A stretch of 64,000 nucleotides of DNA. Origin: Muribaculaceae bacterium. Lineage in GTDB: Bacteria > Bacteroidota > Bacteroidia > Bacteroidales > Muribaculaceae. The notes under the pieces are model-generated. The model worked only from the letters and a program-made list of their open reading frames with translations, had not been told where the DNA came from and made no database searches. Both the position numbers and the translations under genes were made by a program. The DNA lies in contig JAFZAC010000037.1 of assembly GCA_017548365.1 (NCBI GenBank), positions 1 to 64,000 on the forward strand. The letters run 5' to 3'. Shown here in pieces: positions 17,441-23,937 of the stretch (positions within the stretch are counted from its first letter, which is position 1; every line of letters starts with the position of its first letter).

Positions 17441-19015
17441 ATGAAAAACTCCTTTTCCCGCATCCTGATTTTATTGTGCGTTGTGGCATGCTCGTTGGGG
17501 GCGCATGCACAGCAGTCTGTAGAAATGATTAACGACAACGACCGTGTGCTGGCCGACTCAGCAGTTTATATGATGGATAATGGTAATCCCCAAGGTGCCA
17601 TTACTATTCTTGACGATTTGTGCAAGAAGTATAAGAATAACTATGTTCTTGAGTATGAACGTCTCTACGCTTATTATCTGGCAGGAGATTACAAGCGCGT
17701 TGTCAAAGACGGTCCCAAGCTGTTCAAGCATCCCGAAGTAGAGTCTCAATCCTATCAGATGGTGGGTAATGCCCAAGATATGCTCGGTGATCCCGAGGCG
17801 GCTATTAAAACCTATGACGAGGGCTTGGAGCGCTTTCCCAATTCGGGTTACCTGTATCTTGAGAAGGGGAACATCTACATGATGCACCAGCGCTATAATG
17901 AGGCGGTTGGATGTTATCTTCGCGGTGTGGAGGTGCAGCCCGACTTTGCCAGCAACTATTATCGACTGGCAAAACTCTATGCCGACTCCACCGAGCCGTT
18001 GTGGGCCATAGTATATGCCGAGGTGGTGTGCAACCTGCAGCCTGGTACCGAGCGTTGCGAAGAGATGGGAAAACTCATCTATGACCTTTTTTGCGAAAAT
18101 GTGAAGATAGAAGGAGAGAACAACATTCATGTGTCTTTGACCAAAGAGAACACTGTCTACATGAGCAGTGACACTTCCGATGTGCAGTTCCCGTTCCCAA
18201 TGATGTATGAGATGGGAACCATGAGGTCGTCTGCCATGATAGAGCTGATGGAAACTAAGAAGCTCACGGTGGCACAGATTGCCGACATGCGCAAGGGTGC
18301 AGTTGAGTTTATCGACTCGGTGGCACCAGGCTATTACAACCTCTCGCTGCTTGACTATCACCGCAAGCTCATCAAGAGCGGTCACTGGGAGGCTTATAAC
18401 ATGTGGCTCATGTCGCCAGGAGCCGAAGAGGAGACAAACCAATGGGCCGACAGCAAAAGGGGAGGGCGGCTGCTCGAGGAATTTGCTGCATGGTTTGTGG
18501 ATAATCTATTTGTCCCTACCGAAACGGAGCCCACAGTTCAAACTAAAGTGTTCAAGACCGAGGAGCTTAGCATTCCAAGTGCTGATGAGTTAACTACAGT
18601 CGAAGGATGCCGAGAACATCGCGATGATGCCCTGCGCCTGGCAAAATGGTATCTCGAGCAACCTGTCAATCCCGATGACATGACTCAGAGGCAAGTGTTT
18701 ACTTTCATACTGATGTGGATGTCAAGTACCGATGAGTTCTCGTTTACAATAAGCGACAATGCAGCAATAGAATCCCCCGAGCTGTTAAAAGCCTACATGG
18801 CAGCAATGACCGAGCACGCCATCGAGTTCAACGTTAACAAGACCGACGAGGCGATGTACTGCGAGGTGATGCTCCAAGTGCTTGACTACTACAAGCGCAA
18901 TAAGGAAACACTCGGCACCGTTGAGTCGATGGAGAAATACCTCAATATGGATGGACCCACCTTGCGCAACACCCTCGCCGAGGAATACAAGAAATCTCTT
19001 GAGCAGCAACAATAG
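17441..19015 (+). CDS. Secreted TPR-repeat protein
   Basis: A 524-residue protein with a signal peptide cleaved around AHAQQ (residue 24). Residues 35-190 hold about four TPR motifs (for example NAQDMLGDPEAAIKTYDEGLERFPN and KGNIYMMHQRYNEAVGCYLRGVEVQPD). The remaining ~300 residues are helical with no recognised domain. It probably works in the periplasm as a scaffold; I cannot name it. TAAATTTG at 17406-17413 matches a -7 element, but no -33 element is seen at the right distance. Confidence 0.75.
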   Translation: MKNSFSRILILLCVVACSLGAHAQQSVEMINDNDRVLADSAVYMMDNGNPQGAITILDDLCKKYKNNYVLEYERLYAYYLAGDYKRVVKDGPKLFKHPEVESQSYQMVGNAQDMLGDPEAAIKTYDEGLERFPNSGYLYLEKGNIYMMHQRYNEAVGCYLRGVEVQPDFASNYYRLAKLYADSTEPLWAIVYAEVVCNLQPGTERCEEMGKLIYDLFCENVKIEGENNIHVSLTKENTVYMSSDTSDVQFPFPMMYEMGTMRSSAMIELMETKKLTVAQIADMRKGAVEFIDSVAPGYYNLSLLDYHRKLIKSGHWEAYNMWLMSPGAEEETNQWADSKRGGRLLEEFAAWFVDNLFVPTETEPTVQTKVFKTEELSIPSADELTTVEGCREHRDDALRLAKWYLEQPVNPDDMTQRQVFTFILMWMSSTDEFSFTISDNAAIESPELLKAYMAAMTEHAIEFNVNKTDEAMYCEVMLQVLDYYKRNKETLGTVESMEKYLNMDGPTLRNTLAEEYKKSLEQQQ

Positions 19016-19192
19016 TACTCAAAAGAGCAATCCTTTGAGGAAAAATATAATGATTTAAAGATGAAAATAATTCCAGTGTAAGCCGGCTTTGCGACACCGT
19101 CAGGTGCAACTTTTTGAGAGTAAAAACTTGTCCCTCACTATAAAAAAACTATCTCTGCAAGAACTCACATTCAACAACTTAAACAAGATAAA
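19016..19192. other. Intergenic leader region
   Basis: There is no gene in these 177 nt. The last 20 nt before the next ATG contain the leader sequence (CAACTTAAACAAG followed by an A-rich run) that recurs in front of other genes of this cluster. Confidence 0.5.
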
Positions 19193-19786
19193 ATGAAAAA
19201 GATAATCCAATATTTAATGTTATTTTTGTTGCTGGTTTGCAGCAGTAGTATCACTATGGCTGCGCAATCGGTATCATCGGCTGAGGCTGAGAAGAATGTC
19301 GAGCATTGTGACACATTCCAATCAAATCCTCTTTATCCGGAACGTCCACCTTTGTTGGTAATTGATGGTGTAATAATCGAAAAGGAGTTACCGGTAGCCA
19401 GCAAAGATATGCCCACCGACAGCCTTGTTAATATTATTGTGTCAAACAATCCAATAATCACAATAGATGACATAATCGAGGTGAAAATGGTGTATGACGC
19501 CGGTCCCTCCTCCTTTTGTAGAAGAGTTGATATCCTTTTGTTAAGGACAAAAAAAGAAAATGCCATCCAAGATATTATCCTTGATGGAAAATTCGTTCAC
19601 ATGAAAAAAGCGGTATATCTTGGTTCCTTTGCCGATGGTGACACACAATATTTGCGCAAGTATCTGAAAAAAGTATGGAAACTAAAGAATGACATAATCT
19701 CCATAACTTTTCATCGTGAAGGAAAGACCATTCGTGACAAGAAAAATAGAGAACATACAGTTCGCATTGAAATAAAAACCAAATAA
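19193..19786 (+). CDS. Small secreted protein with TonB-plug-like features
   Basis: A 197-residue protein with a signal peptide ending near TMAAQS (residue 26). The mature part contains LLVIDGVIIEKE and DIIEVKMVYD, and it ends DIISITFHREGKTIRDKKNREHTVRIEIKTK. The spacing of V-x-DG, then I-x-x-I-x-V, then a G-x-x-x-V-x-I-x-T ending recalls the plug domain of TonB-dependent receptors, though no barrel follows. It is paralogous at its C-terminus to the protein at 20343-21056, and its first ~26 codons nearly match those of the gene at 21166-22428. Function unknown. Confidence 0.65.
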   Translation: MKKIIQYLMLFLLLVCSSSITMAAQSVSSAEAEKNVEHCDTFQSNPLYPERPPLLVIDGVIIEKELPVASKDMPTDSLVNIIVSNNPIITIDDIIEVKMVYDAGPSSFCRRVDILLLRTKKENAIQDIILDGKFVHMKKAVYLGSFADGDTQYLRKYLKKVWKLKNDIISITFHREGKTIRDKKNREHTVRIEIKTK

Positions 19787-19804
19787 AAAACGAACTCAAA
19801 ACAA

Positions 19805-19843
19805 CCCATCGTTCCACAACTTAAACAAGAAAAAATGAAAAAG
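19805..19843 (+). repeat. Shared leader repeat, copy A
   Basis: The stretch CCATCGTTCCACAACTTAAA and the A-rich run up to the ATG recur almost unchanged at 21136-21175, and a shorter version precedes the gene at 19193. This points to duplication of leader DNA within the cluster. Confidence 0.7.
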
Positions 19844-20290
19844 AACTTCATATTAATTATTTGTAGTTTTTTCATTTCACAATTGTTTCTATTGTGTGGA
19901 TGTTCTGCATCTAAAATGATTGAAATAGATGAGAATTCCTCGACATATAAGGTGCTGAAAATTATACCTCATAAACAATTCTATGAGATAGATTTAAAAC
20001 AAGGTAACAATTTGTATAAATTGTTGAGTAAACGGACTGGTTTCGTTGGTAACAACTATATCAAGACTGGTCAGAAATATTCTTTGAGATTAACAGCTCT
20101 ACCATTTTATTCTAATCGCCCATCATATATAATTATAGATAACGACTCGATTCCTGTTACAGCTAATGCTGGCATATATAATGGAATTATTTATACTGAA
20201 TATTGCAATGAAACACTTGAAACATCATATCCATATCATACAGGGTTTTATGAAGCAGACAAGTTAGATGGATTATATCTTAAAGAATAA
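19835..20290 (+). CDS. Hypothetical AT-rich lipoprotein
   Basis: A 151-residue protein with a hydrophobic leader and lipobox LCGC (Cys23). The mature part is beta-rich (YKVLKIIPHKQFYEIDL, KYSLRLTAL) with no known domain. Its base composition is clearly more AT-rich than the flanking housekeeping genes, which fits recent acquisition. It ends 52 nt before the next gene on the same strand and shares a duplicated leader with neighbours. Confidence 0.65.
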   Translation: MKKNFILIICSFFISQLFLLCGCSASKMIEIDENSSTYKVLKIIPHKQFYEIDLKQGNNLYKLLSKRTGFVGNNYIKTGQKYSLRLTALPFYSNRPSYIIIDNDSIPVTANAGIYNGIIYTEYCNETLETSYPYHTGFYEADKLDGLYLKE

Positions 20291-20342
20291 GGCTAATAAA
20301 AACGAGGGACTCACATATTTTCAACATTTTAAACTAGAAAAA

Positions 20343-21056
20343 ATGAAAAAGACAGTTTTATATATCCTTTTCCTATTCATTGCGCTCAATGGATTTAGCG
20401 ACTCAATCGCCGCAATTCACTCAATCGCATTCGACTCTATCGATAAAGGAAATATCGAGAATGATATTAATTCCAACTCAACTGATACCTTAAAAATCTC
20501 TATGATACTAGATGGAGACATTGAGACTGGGGGAATAAAGGTCCCTTTTAAATATGAATACAATGGTCCCATTGCTGGGGTTATTGACAATGGTTCTCGA
20601 TTTTTAGTTGTTGACGGATACCCTTTAATTAATGAACGTTTTGCGCCTGATGTTGATTTAAAATCTACTGAAAGTATTTACAATGAAATACAAAGGTTAT
20701 CTCCGCTTATAAAATCTCAAGTGATTGACACAGTTCAAGTCCTTGATGAGCCACAAATTATTGTGTCCAAAGTTATAGAGGTTGTGACCAAGAAAGAATG
20801 TGGTGTCAACACCTTTCTTTTAAATGATAAGCTCACAACAAGAAAAGAAAAAATAGCACTGGGATATTTAGCTTATCTTTCCTCGGCATTTATCTCAGGT
20901 GGATTCCATTCTCCCAGCAACATTGAGAAAATAGAGAAACAATGGAAGATAAGAGATATCAGGTCGATAAGAATTTATCCCGAGGGAAAAGAAGTGCTTG
21001 ATAAAAACCAAAACCGGCACACAATCTATGTAGAGATTAGAACTAGACAGAACTAA
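20343..21056 (+). CDS. Secreted protein, paralogue of 19193 product
   Basis: A 237-residue protein; the ATG at 20343 directly precedes a signal peptide (MKKTVLYILFLFIALNGFS) and is preceded by the cluster's A-rich leader, so it is preferred over an in-frame start 75 nt upstream that lies inside the previous gene. The mature part has SRFLVVDGYPLINERF and ends DIRSIRIYPEGKEVLDKNQNRHTIYVEIRTRQ, aligning with the end of the 19193-19786 product. The V-DG and terminal V-x-I-x-T pattern again resembles a TonB-plug fold. Its coding sequence is AT-rich. Confidence 0.65.
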   Translation: MKKTVLYILFLFIALNGFSDSIAAIHSIAFDSIDKGNIENDINSNSTDTLKISMILDGDIETGGIKVPFKYEYNGPIAGVIDNGSRFLVVDGYPLINERFAPDVDLKSTESIYNEIQRLSPLIKSQVIDTVQVLDEPQIIVSKVIEVVTKKECGVNTFLLNDKLTTRKEKIALGYLAYLSSAFISGGFHSPSNIEKIEKQWKIRDIRSIRIYPEGKEVLDKNQNRHTIYVEIRTRQN

Positions 21057-21135
21057 CTAATCTCTCTTCCCACTTCCTTTTCCCTTGATTTTTGATTCTC
21101 AATTATTTCCAATATTTACCACATTGAAAAGAAAC

Positions 21136-21175
21136 GCCATCGTTCCACAACTTAAAGAAGAAAAAATGAAAAAGA
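21136..21175 (+). repeat. Shared leader repeat, copy B
   Basis: Near-identical to 19805-19843 across the untranslated leader and the first codons. Here the following codons also match the signal-peptide codons of the gene at 19193, so two different neighbours supply the matching pieces. Confidence 0.7.
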
Positions 21176-22428
21176 TAATCCAATATTTAGTGTTATTTTT
21201 GCTGATGGTTTGCGCCATGGGCTTCACTGTGGCGGCGCAGTCGGCAAGTCTGGGTGCTTCATCGCCCAAGACGATTACAGGCGTGGTGGTATCGGCTTTT
21301 GATAAGGAACCACTTAAAGGCGTTTACGTTCGTCTTAAAGGTACCAATATAGGTGTAGCGACTGATATAGATGGGCATTTTAACATAGAGGCGCAACTGG
21401 GAGACACTTTATCTGTGAAAGTCTTAGACTGCGATGAAATAGAGGTGGCAGTTGATGCTCAGCAGTTAAGAATATCTTTATACAACTTCGTGTCTGGTTG
21501 CTGTTATGGCGAGAATCTGCCACAAGGGGTGTTTGGCACTGTTTGTAATGAAGACGAGAAGGCCCTGCAAGGTGCAACAGTCACGGCACTGCCATCGGGC
21601 AATTGCGATATCACCAACTCCATAGGTTATTTCAATATCACTAAGATTGAGGATGGCGACAAATCGCTTAGAATTGAGCATCCAGCTTACAAAACTATTC
21701 AAGGACGCATTGATGGCAACTGCTACGAGATTTGGCTTGAGAGAAACAATGTGACAGGCGTGGTGCTTAGTGCCGAAGATGGAGAGCCGGTTATAGGAGC
21801 ACGAATTTGTGCTAAAGGCACAAAAAACGGCACTGCCTCTGATTTTGATGGCAAGTTCAGCATTAGCGTTACCGATGGCACTGTTCTCACTGTGTCATAC
21901 CCTGGACTTAAGCCACAAGAAATTGTTGCCGACAGCCGCCAACCAATGAAAGTAGTTCTTGAAAATGATGAGAATGATCCATTTACTGGATTAATCTGTT
22001 GTCCGCAACCTATCTCAGTGATACGAATGGATTCCCTTGATTTTGTGCTGCCTGAGAGTGAATTCCTACTTGCACAGCAGCATATTGACATTTTAAAAGG
22101 TGACTATTATAAACTAAAAAATATAGAAATTTGCAGAGCAAAATATCTCCTTGCCAGCGAGATTGATAAGCGAAAGAATAATATCTCTATCTATGGGACT
22201 CCTGCTATGGCCCTTAGCGGTTATGCTAGGCAATATATTGGGTTCAAACACAATGGGCATCGTTTGGTATTTATTAATCTAACAGACAAAAACATCTGGT
22301 CAGACGGTTTTGACGATTTTGATAAACATTTGAAGACTTTGATAATCCGTGACGCGCCGCAACTCAATGTACGTGCCATTATTGATTTAGACACCGAAGG
22401 TTTCGTCTTCTTCTCACTGGGATATTAA
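21166..22428 (+). CDS. Secreted protein with three carboxypeptidase-regulatory-like domains
   Basis: A 420-residue protein starting at the ATG at 21166 just ahead of a signal peptide ending VAAQS. Three beta-sandwich domains of the CarboxypepD_reg type follow: about 40-115 (ITGVVVSAFDKEPLKGVYVRLKGT), 125-195 (VFGTVCNEDEKALQGATV) and 203-275 (VTGVVLSAEDGEPVIGARI). Such domains usually lead a TonB-dependent receptor, but here the plug and barrel are missing; the last ~140 residues (ending VFFSLGY) are unrecognised. A surface or periplasmic binding role is likely. The signal peptide is nearly the same as that of the 19193 product. Confidence 0.75.
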   Translation: MKKIIQYLVLFLLMVCAMGFTVAAQSASLGASSPKTITGVVVSAFDKEPLKGVYVRLKGTNIGVATDIDGHFNIEAQLGDTLSVKVLDCDEIEVAVDAQQLRISLYNFVSGCCYGENLPQGVFGTVCNEDEKALQGATVTALPSGNCDITNSIGYFNITKIEDGDKSLRIEHPAYKTIQGRIDGNCYEIWLERNNVTGVVLSAEDGEPVIGARICAKGTKNGTASDFDGKFSISVTDGTVLTVSYPGLKPQEIVADSRQPMKVVLENDENDPFTGLICCPQPISVIRMDSLDFVLPESEFLLAQQHIDILKGDYYKLKNIEICRAKYLLASEIDKRKNNISIYGTPAMALSGYARQYIGFKHNGHRLVFINLTDKNIWSDGFDDFDKHLKTLIIRDAPQLNVRAIIDLDTEGFVFFSLGY

Positions 22429-22467
22429 AAAATGATTGCAATTTCACATAAACTTAAAAAAGAAAAA

Positions 22468-22770
22468 ATGAAAAAGAAAAGTATTTGCAATATAACCATA
22501 ACTATTTGGCTTGTCTTAACTTTTTTACTATTTTTGTTTTTGATATTTAACTATGTCAATTCCTTAGATATTATCAAATATCGTGTTGATGTTTATACTT
22601 CAGAAGATTCAGTCAAATTTGATCTGAATGATATAAAGAATGCCGTTAATTCATTCAAAGAGCTTTATATTATTTCAATCTCATATGTAGGACTGTCAGG
22701 AGCTATTTTGAGGATGCTACAGAGATGTTTAAAAAGGCGTTGGAGGTCTGACGGCGGCAATTTGGAGTAA
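22468..22770 (+). CDS. Small single-helix membrane protein
   Basis: A 100-residue protein with one strong membrane helix at about 8-32 (ITIWLVLTFLLFLFLIFNYV) and a short soluble part that ends in a run of basic residues (LKRRWRSDG). The start at 22468 follows the cluster leader (CTTAAAAAAGAAAAA). It is AT-rich and has no known family; the abrupt arginine-rich end may mean it is the remnant of a longer gene. Confidence 0.45.
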   Translation: MKKKSICNITITIWLVLTFLLFLFLIFNYVNSLDIIKYRVDVYTSEDSVKFDLNDIKNAVNSFKELYIISISYVGLSGAILRMLQRCLKRRWRSDGGNLE

Positions 22771-22879
22771 GTTTTCACACAAGTGAACAATAAAGCAATT
22801 GCTATGTGCTCCTACAATTGAACATCAAAAAAATGGGCAAAAGAAGTTGAAATTCAATATGATAATTAAACAAGAAAAA

Positions 22880-23458
22880 ATGAGAAAGACAATTACACTA
22901 CTGCTCGCTATATTTTCTTGTCTCTCAATGAGTTCACAAGAAGTTATAGACTATCTAAATGTTGGCAACACCATTGAGTTTAATGGTCAGAAAATGGTGC
23001 TAAGGTGGAGTACTCATCCTATGGAGCTGTACTATCTTCAAGAATGGATTCCAGAGGATGAGACCTTCGACAACTATAGCCAGATGTTCACTGTAGCAGT
23101 TATTTTATCCGAAGAAGTAACTCCACAGTTGGCAGTGCAAATGAAGATTCAGGAACTTGAAGAAAGGGCTAAGACCGATGCATGTTGCAATTACCAAGTC
23201 TATGAAAACAATGATGAGTACATCCTGGACTTTCTCGTGAGTGATGGAAACGCAGAGACACTTAACTGTGTGGAGTGGGATATTCACCACTATAAAACGG
23301 CAATAATCAACGGCAAGAAAGCGCAGCAGCTCAATTACATCAGCACCAGAGCCTACGGTGACGATATAATGCCATTTCTTGAGTCAATCAAAGACAAACG
23401 CGTGGAGTGGATAACTGCTTTGACGCAAATGGATATTAAATGTGAGATTAAGGAATAA
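22880..23458 (+). CDS. Hypothetical secreted protein
   Basis: A 192-residue protein starting at the ATG at 22880, preceded by ATTAAACAAGAAAAA, the cluster leader. It has a signal peptide (MRKTITLLLAIFSCLSMSS), then a compact mixed domain with WDIHHYKTAIINGKKAQQLNYISTRAYG. I do not recognise the family; the composition of the mature part is close to the rest of the chromosome. Last gene of the small-protein row. Confidence 0.65.
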   Translation: MRKTITLLLAIFSCLSMSSQEVIDYLNVGNTIEFNGQKMVLRWSTHPMELYYLQEWIPEDETFDNYSQMFTVAVILSEEVTPQLAVQMKIQELEERAKTDACCNYQVYENNDEYILDFLVSDGNAETLNCVEWDIHHYKTAIINGKKAQQLNYISTRAYGDDIMPFLESIKDKRVEWITALTQMDIKCEIKE

Positions 23459-23480
23459 AATCGGTGCCTTTTTTATAATC

Positions 23481-23511
23481 TTGTGCCTAATATAATAAAG
23501 TAATACCTTTG
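23481..23511 (+). promoter_or_regulatory. Orphan strong promoter
   Basis: TTG at 23481-23483, a 20-nt spacer and TACCTTTG at 23504-23511 match the Bacteroidetes consensus. The downstream sequence, with a hairpin and then GCTCTTTGATATTG (23533-23546), recalls the leader before rRNA operons in this phylum (GTTCTTTGACATATTG, from memory). No rRNA or coding gene follows on this strand. Confidence 0.5.
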
Positions 23512-23570
23512 TTCTGCCATCAAGGCAGAGCGCTCTTTGATATTGCTATTTCATATTTTTTTTCAAATTT

Positions 23571-23600
23571 GTCCCAAAGAATCCTGGGCGTTGTTGGTGC
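23571..23600 (+). repeat. 30-nt imperfect direct repeat, copy 1
   Basis: GTCCCA, AAGAA, CCT and GGCGTTGTTG occur in the same order at 23800-23830, with a 2-nt insertion and a few substitutions. Confidence 0.6.
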
Positions 23601-23637
23601 ATTGTGCCGTAAGCGTGTCGTTCAAAAAATCCTTTTA

Positions 23638-23722
23638 GCCCCCCTCAGCCGCCCCAGCGGCTCCACTTAACACTTAAAAGATGTAGCGCTGGCCGAAGGC
23701 CAGTACGTCCCCAGAGGGGGCC
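23638..23722. repeat. Branched palindromic element
   Basis: An outer stem GCCCCC(C)TC / GAGGGGGC (23638-23646 with 23714-23721) encloses two perfect inner hairpins, AGCCGC-ccca-GCGGCT (23647-23662) and CTGGCC-gaa-GGCCAG (about 23688-23702). This is the form of a short palindromic repeat or a non-autonomous mobile element, folded as a three-way junction. The linker carries the ACTTAACACTT motif that also occurs at 33857 and 54729. Confidence 0.55.
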
Positions 23723-23753
23723 AACCTATACACAACAGCAACCTTCACCACAT

Positions 23754-23782
23754 CCGATCACGATTCCCGATCACGACTCCCG
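23754..23782 (+). repeat. GATCACGA repeat block
   Basis: Two tandem units of CCGATCACGA(T/C)TCC. A related block lies at 54759-54786, between ispG and the membrane-protein gene. Confidence 0.5.
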
Positions 23783-23799
23783 TTTTTTCCCAAAAAACT

Positions 23800-23830
23800 G
23801 TCCCACAAGAAACCTAGGCGTTGTTGATGA
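23800..23830 (+). repeat. 30-nt imperfect direct repeat, copy 2
   Basis: Second copy of the repeat at 23571-23600; the pair flanks the branched palindromic element and the GATCACGA block. Confidence 0.6.
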
Positions 23831-23899
23831 ACCTTAAGCTCGACTGAGCGAGCAGCATGAGTCGCACGAAGTGCGGTGTGCGAAAAGCGAACCTCCATC

Positions 23900-23925
23900 A
23901 ATTCTGCATGCTGCATTGATTTAGC
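23900..23925 (-). repeat. TCAATGCAG repeat near a stop codon
   Basis: On the minus strand GCTAAATCAATGCAGCATG and the following CAGAATT match 36585-36610 at 24 of 26 positions. Both copies lie directly behind minus-strand genes for secreted repeat proteins; in this copy a partial second unit overlaps the TGA stop. Confidence 0.55.
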
Positions 23926-23937
23926 CTTCTGCATTGA

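Larger units (their letters stand above)
23459..23937. other. Non-coding mosaic of promoter, palindromes and repeats
   Basis: No credible gene lies in these 479 nt. In order they hold a consensus promoter (23481-23511), a small hairpin (TCTGCC-atcaa-GGCAGA), a ~30-nt repeat (23571-23600), a branched palindromic element (23638-23722), a GATCACGA repeat block (23754-23782), the second copy of the ~30-nt repeat (23800-23830), further small hairpins (CGCAC-gaa-GTGCG near 23863) and a TGCAG-rich repeat next to the following gene's stop. Confidence 0.6.

Noticed and set aside
23459..23937. Possible tRNA or rRNA fragment in the non-coding stretch
   Set aside because: The promoter and leader resemble an rRNA leader, but no tRNA cloverleaf or rRNA sequence could be read on either strand.
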